Of a stretch of 64,000 bases of DNA, positions 34,701-45,369 are shown in pieces. The notes under the pieces are model-generated. The model had not been told where the DNA came from. It was given only the letters and a program-made list of their open reading frames with translations, and ran no database searches. Numbering within the stretch: the stretch's first letter is position 1; each line of letters begins with the position of its first letter. A program made the position numbers and the translations under genes. The stretch is from Przewalskia tangutica (Eukaryota > Streptophyta > Magnoliopsida > Solanales > Solanaceae). The stretch is taken from NCBI GenBank assembly GCA_029844215.1, contig JAQGDG010000277.1:62001-126000 (forward strand), written 5' to 3'.

Positions 34701-37079
34701 ACAACAAGACAGCCGGCCCTCCAACCGAGACTCACGGCAGTGTAAAAATATAATACTTGCACTCAAAGGCTATCGCAAGCAAGCATAGGTAAGTTCATAA
34801 AATCTTTAGACTTTCATTATCATACAAAAATGAATTTCATTTTATAAACTCAAGGCACTTTCGTTTCACGTAAAAATATGGGAATTTAACCCAAAGTACT
34901 ACGTACTTCTATTCTTTTCAAAAGACTTTCTTTTATATAAAACCCCAAGATACTAACACTCGTAGTATCAATGTTTGTCTACATTTCAAACAAGTCACTA
35001 CACTTTTAGAAATATATTTTTAGGATTCTAAATCAAGTGACCCTTACTTTAAAACTTTAAGCAATTGATGCCTTTAAATCAAATTGCCCTTCTTTATTTC
35101 AAGTCATTTATCTTTGTTTACATTACTAGAGAAACCATTCCTTTAACCTCCCATAAAGTTGTTATAACCAACTTTTCATAAAGCCGTTATACTAACTTTA
35201 TGCTTTAGAAACTAAGACTTCTTTAACCTTTCATAAAGTCGTTATAACTAACTTCCCATAAAGCCGTTATAACTCTTTATGTCTTAGACAAATTCATTCT
35301 TTTTATAACCAAGAGACTTATACTTTCAAATCAAGTTACATAACTTTCAAAATACTTCAAGTCTCTTAACTTTAGAAATCAAGTTTCTTAACTTTAGAAT
35401 ATCAAGTTTCTTAACTTAGAATATCAAGTCTCTTATCTTTAGAATAGGTCAAGGAACCAATACTTTCCAAATCAAGTATTCTATACTTTTTAAGTCAAGA
35501 AGTCCTTTTCGAAAACAAGGCAAGGATACCAAAATGAAACCAAATTCATTTTTAACCATGTACGTCCACCGTACTATACATTTATAAAACTCATGCTCAA
35601 GAAGATAGGGAAAGTTCCACATACCTCTTCGACTCAATCCACTTGCCAAGTTGAATACGCCGCGCGTAGAATGTCAACCTATAATGACCATAATACGCCT
35701 ATCAACTTCTAGATTTCAACATAGGATATTTCTAAGTATAAAGCTTCCTATTCTACGGAAAATTGGGCAGCACTTCCTTTGTTTCTACGTACTTTTCCAC
35801 CTTTTTCAAGGCCCGAAAATCAATAACCAAATGCCACATTTAAGGCTCAACAATTCAGAAATTCCAAGGGGATTACACGCCTAGCCGGATGTGTAAAATT
35901 CTGCCCCATAATTTATATAAAACTGTCCATTTCCTTAAGGCACATTCTCGGCAACTATCAATATCAACAACAATGTCAATTTCCGTTCAATTCCTTTTTA
36001 ATCCAAGTTGTTATTCCAACATGTTATATACATAATAACAATTACAACAAGTATAATTCTTTCTTCCTTAACATGCGACGATAGTAACTATCAACCAAGT
36101 TGTTTTCAACAATAAAGGCTAACATGCCCATTTTCGGTTATTAACATATCGACATGATCCAAATCTTTTCAAACTTCAATATATATACCACATGCTCATT
36201 TAACAACTACTAAACACGTAATCTTCAATCACATTAAGAAGATGAAGATTTGATCTCAATAAGCCCTAATAATATCCAAGTGTAAAAGTCGATCCTTAGC
36301 AACTTTTAGCTCCTCTTCTTACGTTCCCATCCGCTCCAAGCACTCCTTAGAAGCTCATGAAGAACTCCTCTTCAAAGTTGAAGAACACCTTAGGTTTTCA
36401 TCTTGCGACTAACGTAAAAACGTGGTTTTTCCGGGGTTTTTGTATTGAGATATCCTTAGAATACCTTAAGGGATCTTGGGTTTGAATATTGGGATTTATG
36501 AACAACAATTGAAGAATTTTTTTCTTCCTTTGGAGGCTTAGCCGAGAGCTTCCTATGGAGCACAAGAGTTTGATAAATTTTTCTAAGTGTGGGAAATGAT
36601 CTAGTCTTGCACTACTAGTATAGATATATACTACATTCAAGGGCTTGGATCAAGGCAAATGCGTATAGGATTAGGTCAATTATGTCAAGCTAAATCGACT
36701 TTGACTTGCTCCATTTTATCAAGCCAATACGGCTATTTGTTTTTCATCTTTTCGCCAAGATGACTACGCGAGGGTGACACATGTCGCCTTCCATCGTCCA
36801 TAACATTCGCTTCCAAATTTCCATAATTGGTCAAAATATCGAAACCTCGGGCCCCACAAAAACGTAAAATCTCTCGGGTGGGCCCCACGTATCCAACTCT
36901 GAAAATGAAATTCCATAATTACGATAAACTCTTAAAAGTCTTAAATAACAAAAGTTATCCTTTCCCGAGGTTCGGAAGATTTTCTTTCGGAAAAACAATT
37001 CTTTCTTTCGTTCAAATTTTAACATCCTGATTCCTTACGTACATTTTTATATATATGTCCGAGAATTACGGGGTGTAAC
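34701..37079 (-). repeat. B-type minus LTR, head half (partner of 20408-21831)
   Basis: It resumes with ACAACAAGACAGCCGG plus CCCTCCAACCGAGACTC and ends at the head ..GAGAATTACGGGGTGTAAC (37079). Joined to 20408-21831 it gives one LTR of about 3.8 kb, plausibly the 5' LTR of the B element. It includes serial CAAGTTTCTTAACTTAGAAT repeats at 35340-35450 and a TATAGATATATA promoter region near 36612. Confidence 0.65.
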
Positions 37080-38565
37080 TTCATCTATACGTGATAACGA
37101 ATCCACCCATTTATGGACACTGAATTCATAAAAAGTATTCCCAATGGCGTATATCGCCGGCCCATTCTGGGACGCGGTAAAGTCACATAAGTCTGCCCAT
37201 AAAGGTATACTGCCCGGCCCATTTTGGGACGCGGTAAGGTCAAATAAGTCTTCCCATAAAGGTATACTTCCCGGCCCATTCTGGGACGCAGTAAAGTCAT
37301 ATAAGTCTGCCCATTCTGGGACGCGGTAAAGTCATATAAGTCTGCCCATAAAGATATACTGCCCGACCCATTTTGGGATGTGGTAAGGTCACATAAGTCT
37401 GCCCATAAAGGTATACTGTCCGGCCCATTCTGGAACGCGGTAAAGTCATATAAGTCTGCCCATAAAGGTATACTGCCCGACCTATTCTGGTACGCGGTAA
37501 GTTCACTTAAGTCTGCCCATAAAGGTATACTGCCCGACCCATTCTGGGACGCGGTGTATTGTATCCATAACATTTTAAACCATCTTTTCTTACTTCTTCT
37601 TAAGTCGTTATAACAACTTTCCATAAAGCTATTATAACAACCTTTCATTTTGGAGAACTTAAGGCACTTTTTATTTCTTATTACATTAGGTAAATTAAAC
37701 CCAAAAGTAATACGTACATACATACTTAAAAAGAATCATGTCACACCTTCTCTTTTAAATCAATTAAACTTCTTCTTTTGAAAACTCAAGTTACATTTTC
37801 TTTTGAAATCAAGCCTCTTAACTTTTGAAATAAATCATGGAAACCATACTTTTTAAATCAAGTCATTCCTTTCTTTAAGAATCAAGTCCCATAACTTGAC
37901 AAATAAAGTCTCATAACCTTTTAAGAAATCAAGGTTCATAGTCTTAAAACTTCATAACATAAACTCTTTTAATTTAAGTAACATATACTTTTATGAGTTG
38001 TGAATAAGTTATACTCGTTTATAACGATCTTATTAAAGCAGCCATGATCTAGAAAATGTAATACAATTTTGTTTTATCTTAGTTTCTATGCAGATGGGGA
38101 ATTCTACTTATTTTAATATAATTCATTGTCGATACATTTTTATTAACGCTGCAATGGCTTGTTCGATACCTATTCTCATTAGTGCAGTAAATTAGCAAAT
38201 TCAACTCGACTCCAAATACTTCCTAACGACTTTTACCAACATCCCCCATAAGATTTGGTAAGAACTTAGGATTACTTAGACATACCTTTTACATAGTGTA
38301 AATCAACATACGCACCTCTTAACTTCTAAGAGTAGAAGGAATCATGAAATAACACCACATGTATATTTCATACATAGAACATGCCAAAAGAAGGAAGAGG
38401 TTCACATACCTCGCGACGACTATCGACAAGTAGCACAATGCACCAAAGTACTTCAACCTTGATAGTTGTTCCACCCTTCAAGTAGAATACGCTATACATA
38501 GTACTTTAACCTATAATAACCATAACATGTCTATCAACTCCTAGCTTTTTAACGTGGAATAATAC
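37080..38565 (-). repeat. Minus LTR interior fragment
   Basis: It begins at the minisatellite zone, passes through the TTCCATAAAGCTATTATAAC and TCATTAGTGCAGTAAATTAG blocks, and ends at GGAATAATAC where a new LTR terminus (38566) starts. Neither natural end is present here. The closest relatives are 22691-23636 and 38566-39676. Confidence 0.65.
37140..37560. repeat. Minisatellite, ~57-bp unit, about 7 copies
   Basis: Each unit reads GGCCCATTCTGGGACGCGG, TAAAGTCATATAAGTCTGCC and CATAAAGGTATACTGCC, with small changes. The unit length is a multiple of three, so it sustains a 212-codon minus-strand open frame (37085-37723) of repeated peptides. I regard that frame as a repeat artefact. Confidence 0.9.
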
Positions 38566-39676
38566 TGTCACGACCCGATCCCGGTCCCGCGACTGGTGCC
38601 CTACCTGGGCACCCTTACAGGTATACATCAGAGATAATCAGCGGAACATACATGAAACTTATAAAATAAATCAATAGAAATAAAATCAACAGGTTAGCCG
38701 ATGAGGCTACCTCCCTTGATATATAAAAACATAACTGAAGTAGTTGCCTCCTTTCCTTTACAAACTGAACCACAATATATGACTACAGACCTCTAAGAGT
38801 TTTAACATAACAGCTGTGGCGGGACAGGGCCCCGCCATACCCCTGAATATACATGAATCTACAACCTCACGGGGAACCGTACCAAAAGATAAGCCTCCGG
38901 AGTAAATGAAGCTTTTTCCCAAAATTGAACCGAGATCCTAAGAGCAAGGATCACGAACCTGTGTACCTAAATACCTGCGGGCATGAACGCAGCCCCCCGA
39001 AGGGGGTCAGTACAACATGTACCGAATATGGAACGAAAAATAAGGTACAGTAAACAAATCATAAATGTACAGAAGAATGACAGGGTCAAGTATATAAACA
39101 AAATAAATACCAGATCCTACCGTGTCATTACAATCTCGTGAACTTTATCACACTTTATTATCTTTTCCCATTTTTCAATAAAAGTTATAGTCAACTTCTT
39201 ACGTACATACTTAGGAAAAATCATCATGTTCATTACCATATAACTTACTTATCTTACTTAACATAATCCGACCCTTTATGGAGGGACGCCTCATTTTGGA
39301 GTTCAATTTAATTATCCATACGTGATAATGTAACCCGGCCCATTTGCGGGGCACGACGAATTAATAAAAATCTTCCCACGAAGGTATACTGCCCGGCCCA
39401 TCCTGGGACGCGATAATGTCATATAGTCTGCCCATAAAAGTATACTGCCCGGCCCATTCCTGGGACGCGATAATGTCATATAGTCTGCCCATAAAGGTAT
39501 CGCCTGCCCATTCTCGACGCGATAATGTCATATAGTCCGCCCATAAAGGTATATCGCTCACCCATTCCCGACGCGATAATGTCATATAGTCCGCCATAAA
39601 GGTATACCGCCTGCCCATTCTCGACGCGATAATGTCATATAATCGCCCATAAAGGTATATCGCTCACCATTCCTCG
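38566..39676 (-). repeat. Minus LTR tail fragment
   Basis: It opens with the best-preserved tail terminus in the window (TGTCACGACCCGATCCCGG, then GTGCCCTACCTGGGCACCC) and includes the undegraded block GCAGCCCCCCGAAGGGGGTC near 38992. It continues into a minisatellite (39330-39676) and is cut at 39677 by another terminus. Confidence 0.75.
39330..39676. repeat. Minisatellite, ~60-bp unit, about 6 copies
   Basis: Units of TGCCCATAAAGGTATACTGC, CGGCCCATTC and GACGCGATAATGTCATATAG. The array is related to 37140-37560 and loses G bases progressively along its length (TGGGACGCG to TCGACGCG). Confidence 0.85.
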
Positions 39677-40350
39677 TGTCACGACTGCACTCGGCCGCGA
39701 TCGTGCCTTACCCGCACCCTGCTCGTGCATACATCGAGAATAGCAATGAACATACATAACACATATTAAAACTTAGAGAATAAACATCAACATGCTAGCC
39801 GATAAGGCCACCTTCCGTAAAATGTACATAAACCAAAATACGTCAAAACAATTCTGTTCTTTAAAACCCAAACCACTAATGTGACTACGCACTTCAGAAT
39901 AATAATCGCGATGACAGGGTTCGCCATACCCCGAATGTACATAATATCTACAACATCGTGGAGAACCGTGAATAAAAGACAAGCCTCCGAGAAACGGCTT
40001 CCGACACCGATCGCTGATCCTAAGAATGAGGATCCACCACCGCTACCCCTACCGCGCATTTAACGCAAATTTCCGAGAGCGGGTCAAGACACAATATGTA
40101 CCAAGTATGTAAAACTAGAAAATACCGCAATTTACCTCACAGTCTAAAATAAAGTCGAGACATGTATGATAATCAAATTATAGTACACTGCGCCTTACTA
40201 ACAATGAGAGTAACCAAGCACGATTTCATCGCATAAAAATAGGAGGCTCATGATCAAAGTAGGGTCACCCGCCCGTAGTATCATTAAGCAATCCTACTTC
40301 TGGGACTATTTCACCTGCATAGGTCCTACGGACCCGCAATGGAGCGATGT
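39677..40350 (-). repeat. Minus LTR tail fragment
   Basis: It starts TGTCACGACTGCACTCGG at 39677, carries the AAGCCTCCGAGAAACGG hairpin half near 39982, and stops in its minisatellite zone (GACTATTTCACCTGC, GGACCCGCAATGG) at 40350, where a plus LTR head begins. Confidence 0.7.
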
Positions 40351-40636
40351 TGTTACACCTCGTAAGTCCAGGACATGTAAAAGAGAATGTACGTAAGGAA
40401 TCAAGACTTGGAAATTGGTACGAAAGGAAGAATTGTTTTTCCGACGGAAAAACTTCCGGACGTCGGAAAGGAAAATGTTCGTTGTTGAGAATTGGATTCT
40501 CAAAATGCATTATTTGAAGAGTATGGAACTTATTAACATTATGGAAATTTATTTTTACGGATTTGGTCACGTGGGGCCCACCCGAGGAATTTTACGCTTT
40601 ATGGCCCACGAGGGTTACTAATTTTCAGGACGAACG
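40351..40636 (+). repeat. B-type plus LTR head, part 1
   Basis: It starts TGTTACACCTCGTAAGTCC and continues through the U3 blocks GGAAAATGTTCGTTG and GTGGGGCCCACC to AGGACGAACG. A solo LTR follows, and the B sequence resumes at 44084. The same U3 order is seen at 21832 and, reversed, at 9726. Confidence 0.75.
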
Positions 40637-41289
40637 TGTCACGACCCAACCGCCCGCGGATCGTGCCTTACCCCGCACCCTAGTGATACAACATCGAGAA
40701 AACCAAATGGAAATAAAAACTTTAAACATATAAATAGATACGGATCAAGATTTAAAGAGAACAAAGCCAACCAAAACGGCCGCTTTTCAAAGATATATAT
40801 ATACATAGACATTTGAACAAGCATAATCCTTACAACCCTCGCCACAACAAAGGCATGCACTTAAGATTTATACAACAACTATGACGGACAGGCCCGCCAT
40901 ACCTCGAATGTACAAGAACCTGCTGCACTGTGGTAACATACCAAAGATAAGCCTCCAAGGAACTGAGCTTCCCAAGACGAAAGGTGATCCTAAAAGTGGA
41001 TCGACACCGATGTACTTACCGCAGATGAACGCAGCTCAAGGAGGTCAAGCATAACAGTACCAAGTATGTGAATCAAAAATATCAGAAATGAAATCATAAT
41101 AGTCTATATAAAGCAGGAGACATGTATGATAACCAAACTACAGTACACACATATAATTATGGATCTCACGCCTACAACATCAATCATGCCCGTGGAATAC
41201 CTTCCTCACTGCCGGCAGTCTATGATATGATAACACCAAGAAGTACACCTGAACACCAAGTCCTACCTGATGCCAAAGTCAGACTAACA

Positions 41290-41580
41290 ATCCAAAATGG
41301 AAGCATACCCGCGCTACGATCGTGTCAAGATGTCCAAAAGGAAACACCAAGACAAAGAATCAAGACGGAAGCATACCCGCGGCGCTTACGATCGTGTCAA
41401 GATGTCCAAAAGGAAACAATAAGACAAGAATCCAAAATGGAAACAATAAGACAACAATCCAAAATGGAAACATACCCGCGCTTATGCATCGCGGTCAAGA
41501 TGTCCAAAAAGGAACAACTGCATAACAATCAAAATGGAAGATACCCGCGCGCCACGATCGTGGTCAAGATGTCCAAAGCG
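41290..41580. repeat. Minisatellite in solo LTR, ~65-70-bp unit, 4-5 copies
   Basis: Units of CATACCCGCG, ACGATCGTGTCAAGATGTCC and AAAAGGAAACA, related to those of A3 but with an extra partial copy and diverged spacing. The 176-codon frame at 41122-41652 runs through it and is not considered a gene. Confidence 0.8.
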
Positions 41581-42699
41581 ATTAGCAAAAATAACACTAT
41601 CAAGAGGAGCGCACTGCGGAATTTCTCCGTCACTACCAAGACGCCCCAATAAGTTCTCAACAAGTCAACCGCCTCCATCGAGAGACGCAGAGTATAGAAA
41701 CACAATTCTTGCACAACAAAGGCTATCACAACAAGCATAGGCAAGTTTCACAACAACAAGCATAGTGTTATACATAACTCAAGGTACTTTCATTTTAAGT
41801 TAAAGTTCGGTTTTAACCCTAAAGTACTACGTGACGCTAAATTCCTTTTAAAGAGATCCATTCCTTTTATAAAAGTCACCCTGCACTGTGAGTATAAAAA
41901 TAGAGTGACTTACATCTTTATGTAAAGCAAAACAATTTCCATACTTTCCTTTTAAACCAAATCAAGGCAATACCATGCCTTCTTTTAGACCAAAACACTT
42001 CTCTTTTAAAGTCAAGTTACCATATTAAAACCAATGATAAAACCCTTTTTCATAAAGTCGTTATAACTCACTTCCCATAAAGTCGTTATAACACTTTATG
42101 TTTTAAACCAATTTAAGACAAAACAATGCCTTTCTTTTCCTAAAGTTCCAGTTTGCCTAATTTCAATTGTTCAAGTCTCTTTAGAAAAGTTTCATAGTTC
42201 AATGTCTTAATCTCTTTTAAAACAATCGAGTAACATAGGCCATATGTAAGTAGCAAGCTTATTCTTGTTTATAACCATTTATTAAAGCAACATGATCTAG
42301 AAAATGTAATATCATTTTGTCTCATCTTAGCTTCTACGCATGGAGGTTTCATCGGTTTTAATAATACTTCATTATTCATTACATTTTCCTTTATTAACGC
42401 CGCAGTTGGTTTGTCGATACTCATTCCGATTTCAAATCAAGAAACGTTATTCCTTTTAAAACCAAGTACTCATTACTCACGAACGAGGTTTCACACAAAA
42501 TTCATATTAATTCAATTAAGTTACGCCTCTTATCTTTTAAGATCAAGTCTCTAACTTCTAAAATCAAGAAACCATTTTCTTTACCTCTTTTAAGACGTTA
42601 TACCTAACTCCCATAAAGCTAGTATAACTCTTTTTAAAACCAAGTACTCTTCTTTCAAAAAGGTTTATTAATTCTTTTGAAATACTTCAAGATTCTTAT

Positions 42700-42952
42700 T
42701 ATTCAAAGCTTAAGTCAAAAGACATTGTCGCATAACCACGCTCATAACACACGACGCCTACCGTATTATATATATATATATTATTCAGCTTAAGTCAAAA
42801 GACATTGCCGCATAACCACGCTCGTTAACACACGACGCTCACCGCATCTATATATATATATATTTTATTCAGCTTAAGTCAAAAGACATTGCCGCATAAT
42901 TACGTTTCACAACACACGACGCTCACCGCACTATATATATATATATCTTTAA
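42700..42952. repeat. Triplicated ~85-bp module ending in (TA)n
   Basis: Three tandem copies of CTTAAGTCAAAAGACATTG, CATAACCACGCTC and a TATATATATA tract. A3 LTRs have two copies, and the plus copies near 45905 and 51755 have a single short TATATATA. Confidence 0.85.
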
Positions 42953-43687
42953 AATATCATGCTCAAGAGTATAGGAAGAATCACATACCTCGCGACGACA
43001 TCGACTATAAGCAAAACGCCCATCGCTATAACCCTACTAGCCTTGTCCACCTTCCAAGTAGTTCATGCTACTCGCAGTAACATTCAACCAATAAGGTTAT
43101 CACCATCAGAAATACACCTATGTAAATACAGCTTCAAGTCTTTCTCAGAATATCCTTCTATTACAGTTCAATTCTCTTCTATGAATCTTATATTCATTTC
43201 TATACTACTACAGTATGTAATTTCCAATTACACTAGAAGGACAGTAGTATTTACCTCGATGAGCCCAAAATTATCCAAGTTTAATGTCGCTCCTGAGCAA
43301 CGTTTAGCTCCTACTCCGAGTACTACAACCGGCTAAACAACCCTTAGAAGTTCTACGCAACTTCTATTTAACAATTCAACCGACTATGAAGGTTTTCCTT
43401 AGGGTTTCGTTTAGTGGCTAAAGGAAGTATAATAGTATTTTCCGGGTTCTACGTATAGAGGTAACTTTGGAAAGTACTACAAGGTATTTGGGCTAAAATA
43501 TTTGGGCATTATAACAATACTTGGAGAGTATTTCTATACCACAAAGGGTATTATACGAAACAACTAGGCAGTGGGTAGGCCGAGGGCCTCTCAAAAGGGA
43601 GGTGTGGCGGACGAAACTCAAGAGGAGGGAGTAGTGTGAGACTTAGAGAAATGCTCAAGTTTGACGAAGAAAGTCTTCAACTTAGGG

Positions 43688-43695
43688 TATTTATA
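43688..43695 (-). promoter_or_regulatory. TATA box of solo LTR
   Basis: TATAAATA on the minus strand, 388 bp from the head at 44083, with CCAAT-type GGCCAACCAATGGCC just upstream in the LTR sense (about 43707-43721). Confidence 0.55.
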
Positions 43696-44083
43696 GTCAA
43701 GCAACGGCCAACCAATGGCCAAGATCAAGCCAAGTGCCATGCAAGTGTAGGGTCAAGATTTGACCATGTGGACCTTATCCATCTACCACACCAACTTGCA
43801 CAAAATATACTACCAACTACACCCCACCCTTTCGCCCATTACCGCTCAAGACGTGCCCACCAGAGGGTGACAAGTGTCGCCTCTCGCTGGTCCAAAATGT
43901 TTCGCCTCTAAAAATCCGCAAAAATTAGAAATGACATAGCCGAATTTTCCTTCGCAAGTCTTGTAAAACGCTTCATTTAAAAAAACGACTTTTCTAAGAC
44001 TTCGTACAATTTTCAAACTTACAAATCTTTAAGGCTCAATTTTATACGACGCCTCACGCATATTACCGAAATACGGTATAACA

Positions 44084-44265
44084 GAATGAGAGGGCGACAC
44101 GCGGCACTCCCACATATGGTGTTGACGACTAAAATTAGTAGTGGTTGACGGTCATTTGACCATCAGGATTTAAGTCTTCAATCTTGATATTATCGACCAA
44201 GTCAACTTGTCCACTGGCTATTATCCATGTGTTCCTCATCTTAGCCACCCATTTGTTTAAGTCTT
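44084..44265 (+). repeat. B-type plus LTR, part 2 (after solo LTR)
   Basis: GAATGAGAGGGCGACAC continues the B U3 sequence broken at 40636; compare GAATGGGAGGGCGACACG near 22110. It is cut again at 44266 by the head of a plus A-type LTR, and its remainder is outside the window or lost. Confidence 0.7.
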
Positions 44266-44992
44266 TGTTATACCCCCGTAGTTCCGTGGTATGTATGTGA
44301 GGACGCACGCATTTGAGAATACGACCTTAAAATTGTAAAATGAAGAAAGACGGATTTTTCGACTTAAAAGTTTCCTGATTTTGTATGAAAAAGGTTCATT
44401 AACGGGAATTGGATTCCCAGATTTGGTATTCGCATTTTTGGAATATTTAAGAATTATGGAATTTTATTTCCGAATTGGTCACGCTGGGCCCACTGGAGGA
44501 ATTTACTGGCTTGGGGCCCACTTTATTTTCGGATTTTGGCATCATGGATATTTTTTCTAAGACGGAATATTTTGATTTAGCCTGGGGCGACACGTGTCAC
44601 CCCCTCGAGGCCATGCGGCCGATTGATCAGGTGTGTTGGACTTTTGAGCGGACAAGTTGGCTCGCCACTTGTCCCATTGTTACGGTGGACAAATGGTTGG
44701 CCAACTACCCACACACATGCACCCCATCCTCACCACACACTTGCCTAGATCTTGGCCATTGATTTTCCTATAAATACCCCATTGATTTCAAGACTTCTTC
44801 ATCCACCTAAATGTTTCTAAGTCACAAAAATCCCCTCTCGATAGTTCTCGTCCGATTTCCCTTGTAGAAAAATTCTTCAAGTGTTCGTATAGTCCCAAAT
44901 ACCTTAGCCTAGTATTCCTAGTAGTTTTCCAAGTTATTTCAAATACTAAGAGTCTTAAAAATACTACTTTATTCCTATAGTCGCAAAACGAA
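44266..44992 (+). repeat. Outer plus A-type LTR, head part
   Basis: It starts TGTTATACCCCCGTAGTTCC and holds a U3 that differs from the other A copies (CTGGGCCCACTGGAGG and ACACGTGTCACCCCC blocks), with TATAAATA at 44769-44776, 503 bp from the head. At 44993 it is interrupted by a complete element inserted at ..CAAAACGAA, and it resumes at 54142. Confidence 0.75.
44988..44992. repeat. Target-site duplication of the inner plus element (left)
   Basis: ACGAA precedes the inner head. The right flank is ACGGC (54142-54146). The uninterrupted LTR reads ACGAAACCCTA (compare 59515), so ACGAA was probably duplicated and the right copy later changed; the match is now three of five. Confidence 0.55.
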
Positions 44993-45361
44993 CGTTATAG
45001 ATTTCCAGAAAGATGTACGTAAGGACGACGAGAAAAATTTGAAACTTGTACTAAGGTCGCGAATTAATTTTGTTCACAACACCCGCTTAGAGTCGGACTA
45101 AACGCTTTCACAAATTCGTAGGGAATTTCCGCCATGTCATTTTTAATTTTATGATTTTTCCGAGAGACGAACGGTCATTAACAAGAGGGCGCCACTTGGC
45201 ACCCTCCCATCAAGTGACGTGAGAGCTCGATCAGGCCGATTGGAATGGCTTTAGTTGGTAGGATATTTGTGTGTTAGTTGGTTAAGGGCACTTGGCAAGA
45301 TTCGCCCTACACTTGCCTTGCACTTGGCAAGATCTCGCCATTGGTTGGTCATTGGTTGGCC

Positions 45362-45369
45362 TATAAATA
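45362..45369 (+). promoter_or_regulatory. TATA box of the inner 5' LTR
   Basis: TATAAATA, 369 bp from the LTR head. Two ATTGG (reverse CCAAT) boxes lie within 30 bp upstream. A transcript starting about 30 bp downstream would carry roughly 2.9 kb of LTR sequence before the primer binding site. Confidence 0.65.

Larger units (their letters stand above)
21816..34716. mobile_element. 12.9-kb composite insert with inverted LTR heads and 16-bp direct repeats
   Basis: ACAACAAGACAGCCGG occurs at 21816-21831 and again at 34701-34716. Between them the DNA opens with TGTTACACCCCGTAA (21832) and closes with TACGGGGTGTAACA (34700), so both ends are LTR heads pointing in opposite directions. Inside are a truncated plus LTR, a minus LTR split by a LINE, and another minus LTR. 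LTR integrase normally duplicates 5 bp, so a 16-bp repeat is unexpected. It may reflect break repair or an unusual integration. The boundaries are exact; the mechanism is inferred. Confidence 0.7.
40637..44083 (-). repeat. Solo A-type LTR with target-site duplication
   Basis: A 3447-bp LTR from the head ..ATACGGTATAACA (44083) to TGTCACGACCC (40637). The flanking pentamers are GAACG (40632-40636) and GAATG (44084-44088), identical apart from one C/T transition. Both flanks are consecutive parts of a plus B LTR, so the copy is a solo LTR left by LTR-LTR recombination. It has the TATA box at 43688-43695, three (TA)n modules and a 65-70 bp minisatellite. Confidence 0.85.

Noticed and set aside
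37085..37723. 212-codon minus-strand open frame with repeated peptides
   Set aside because: It is generated by a 57-bp tandem array whose unit is divisible by three, and it lies inside an LTR. Sister arrays with other units do not keep the frame.
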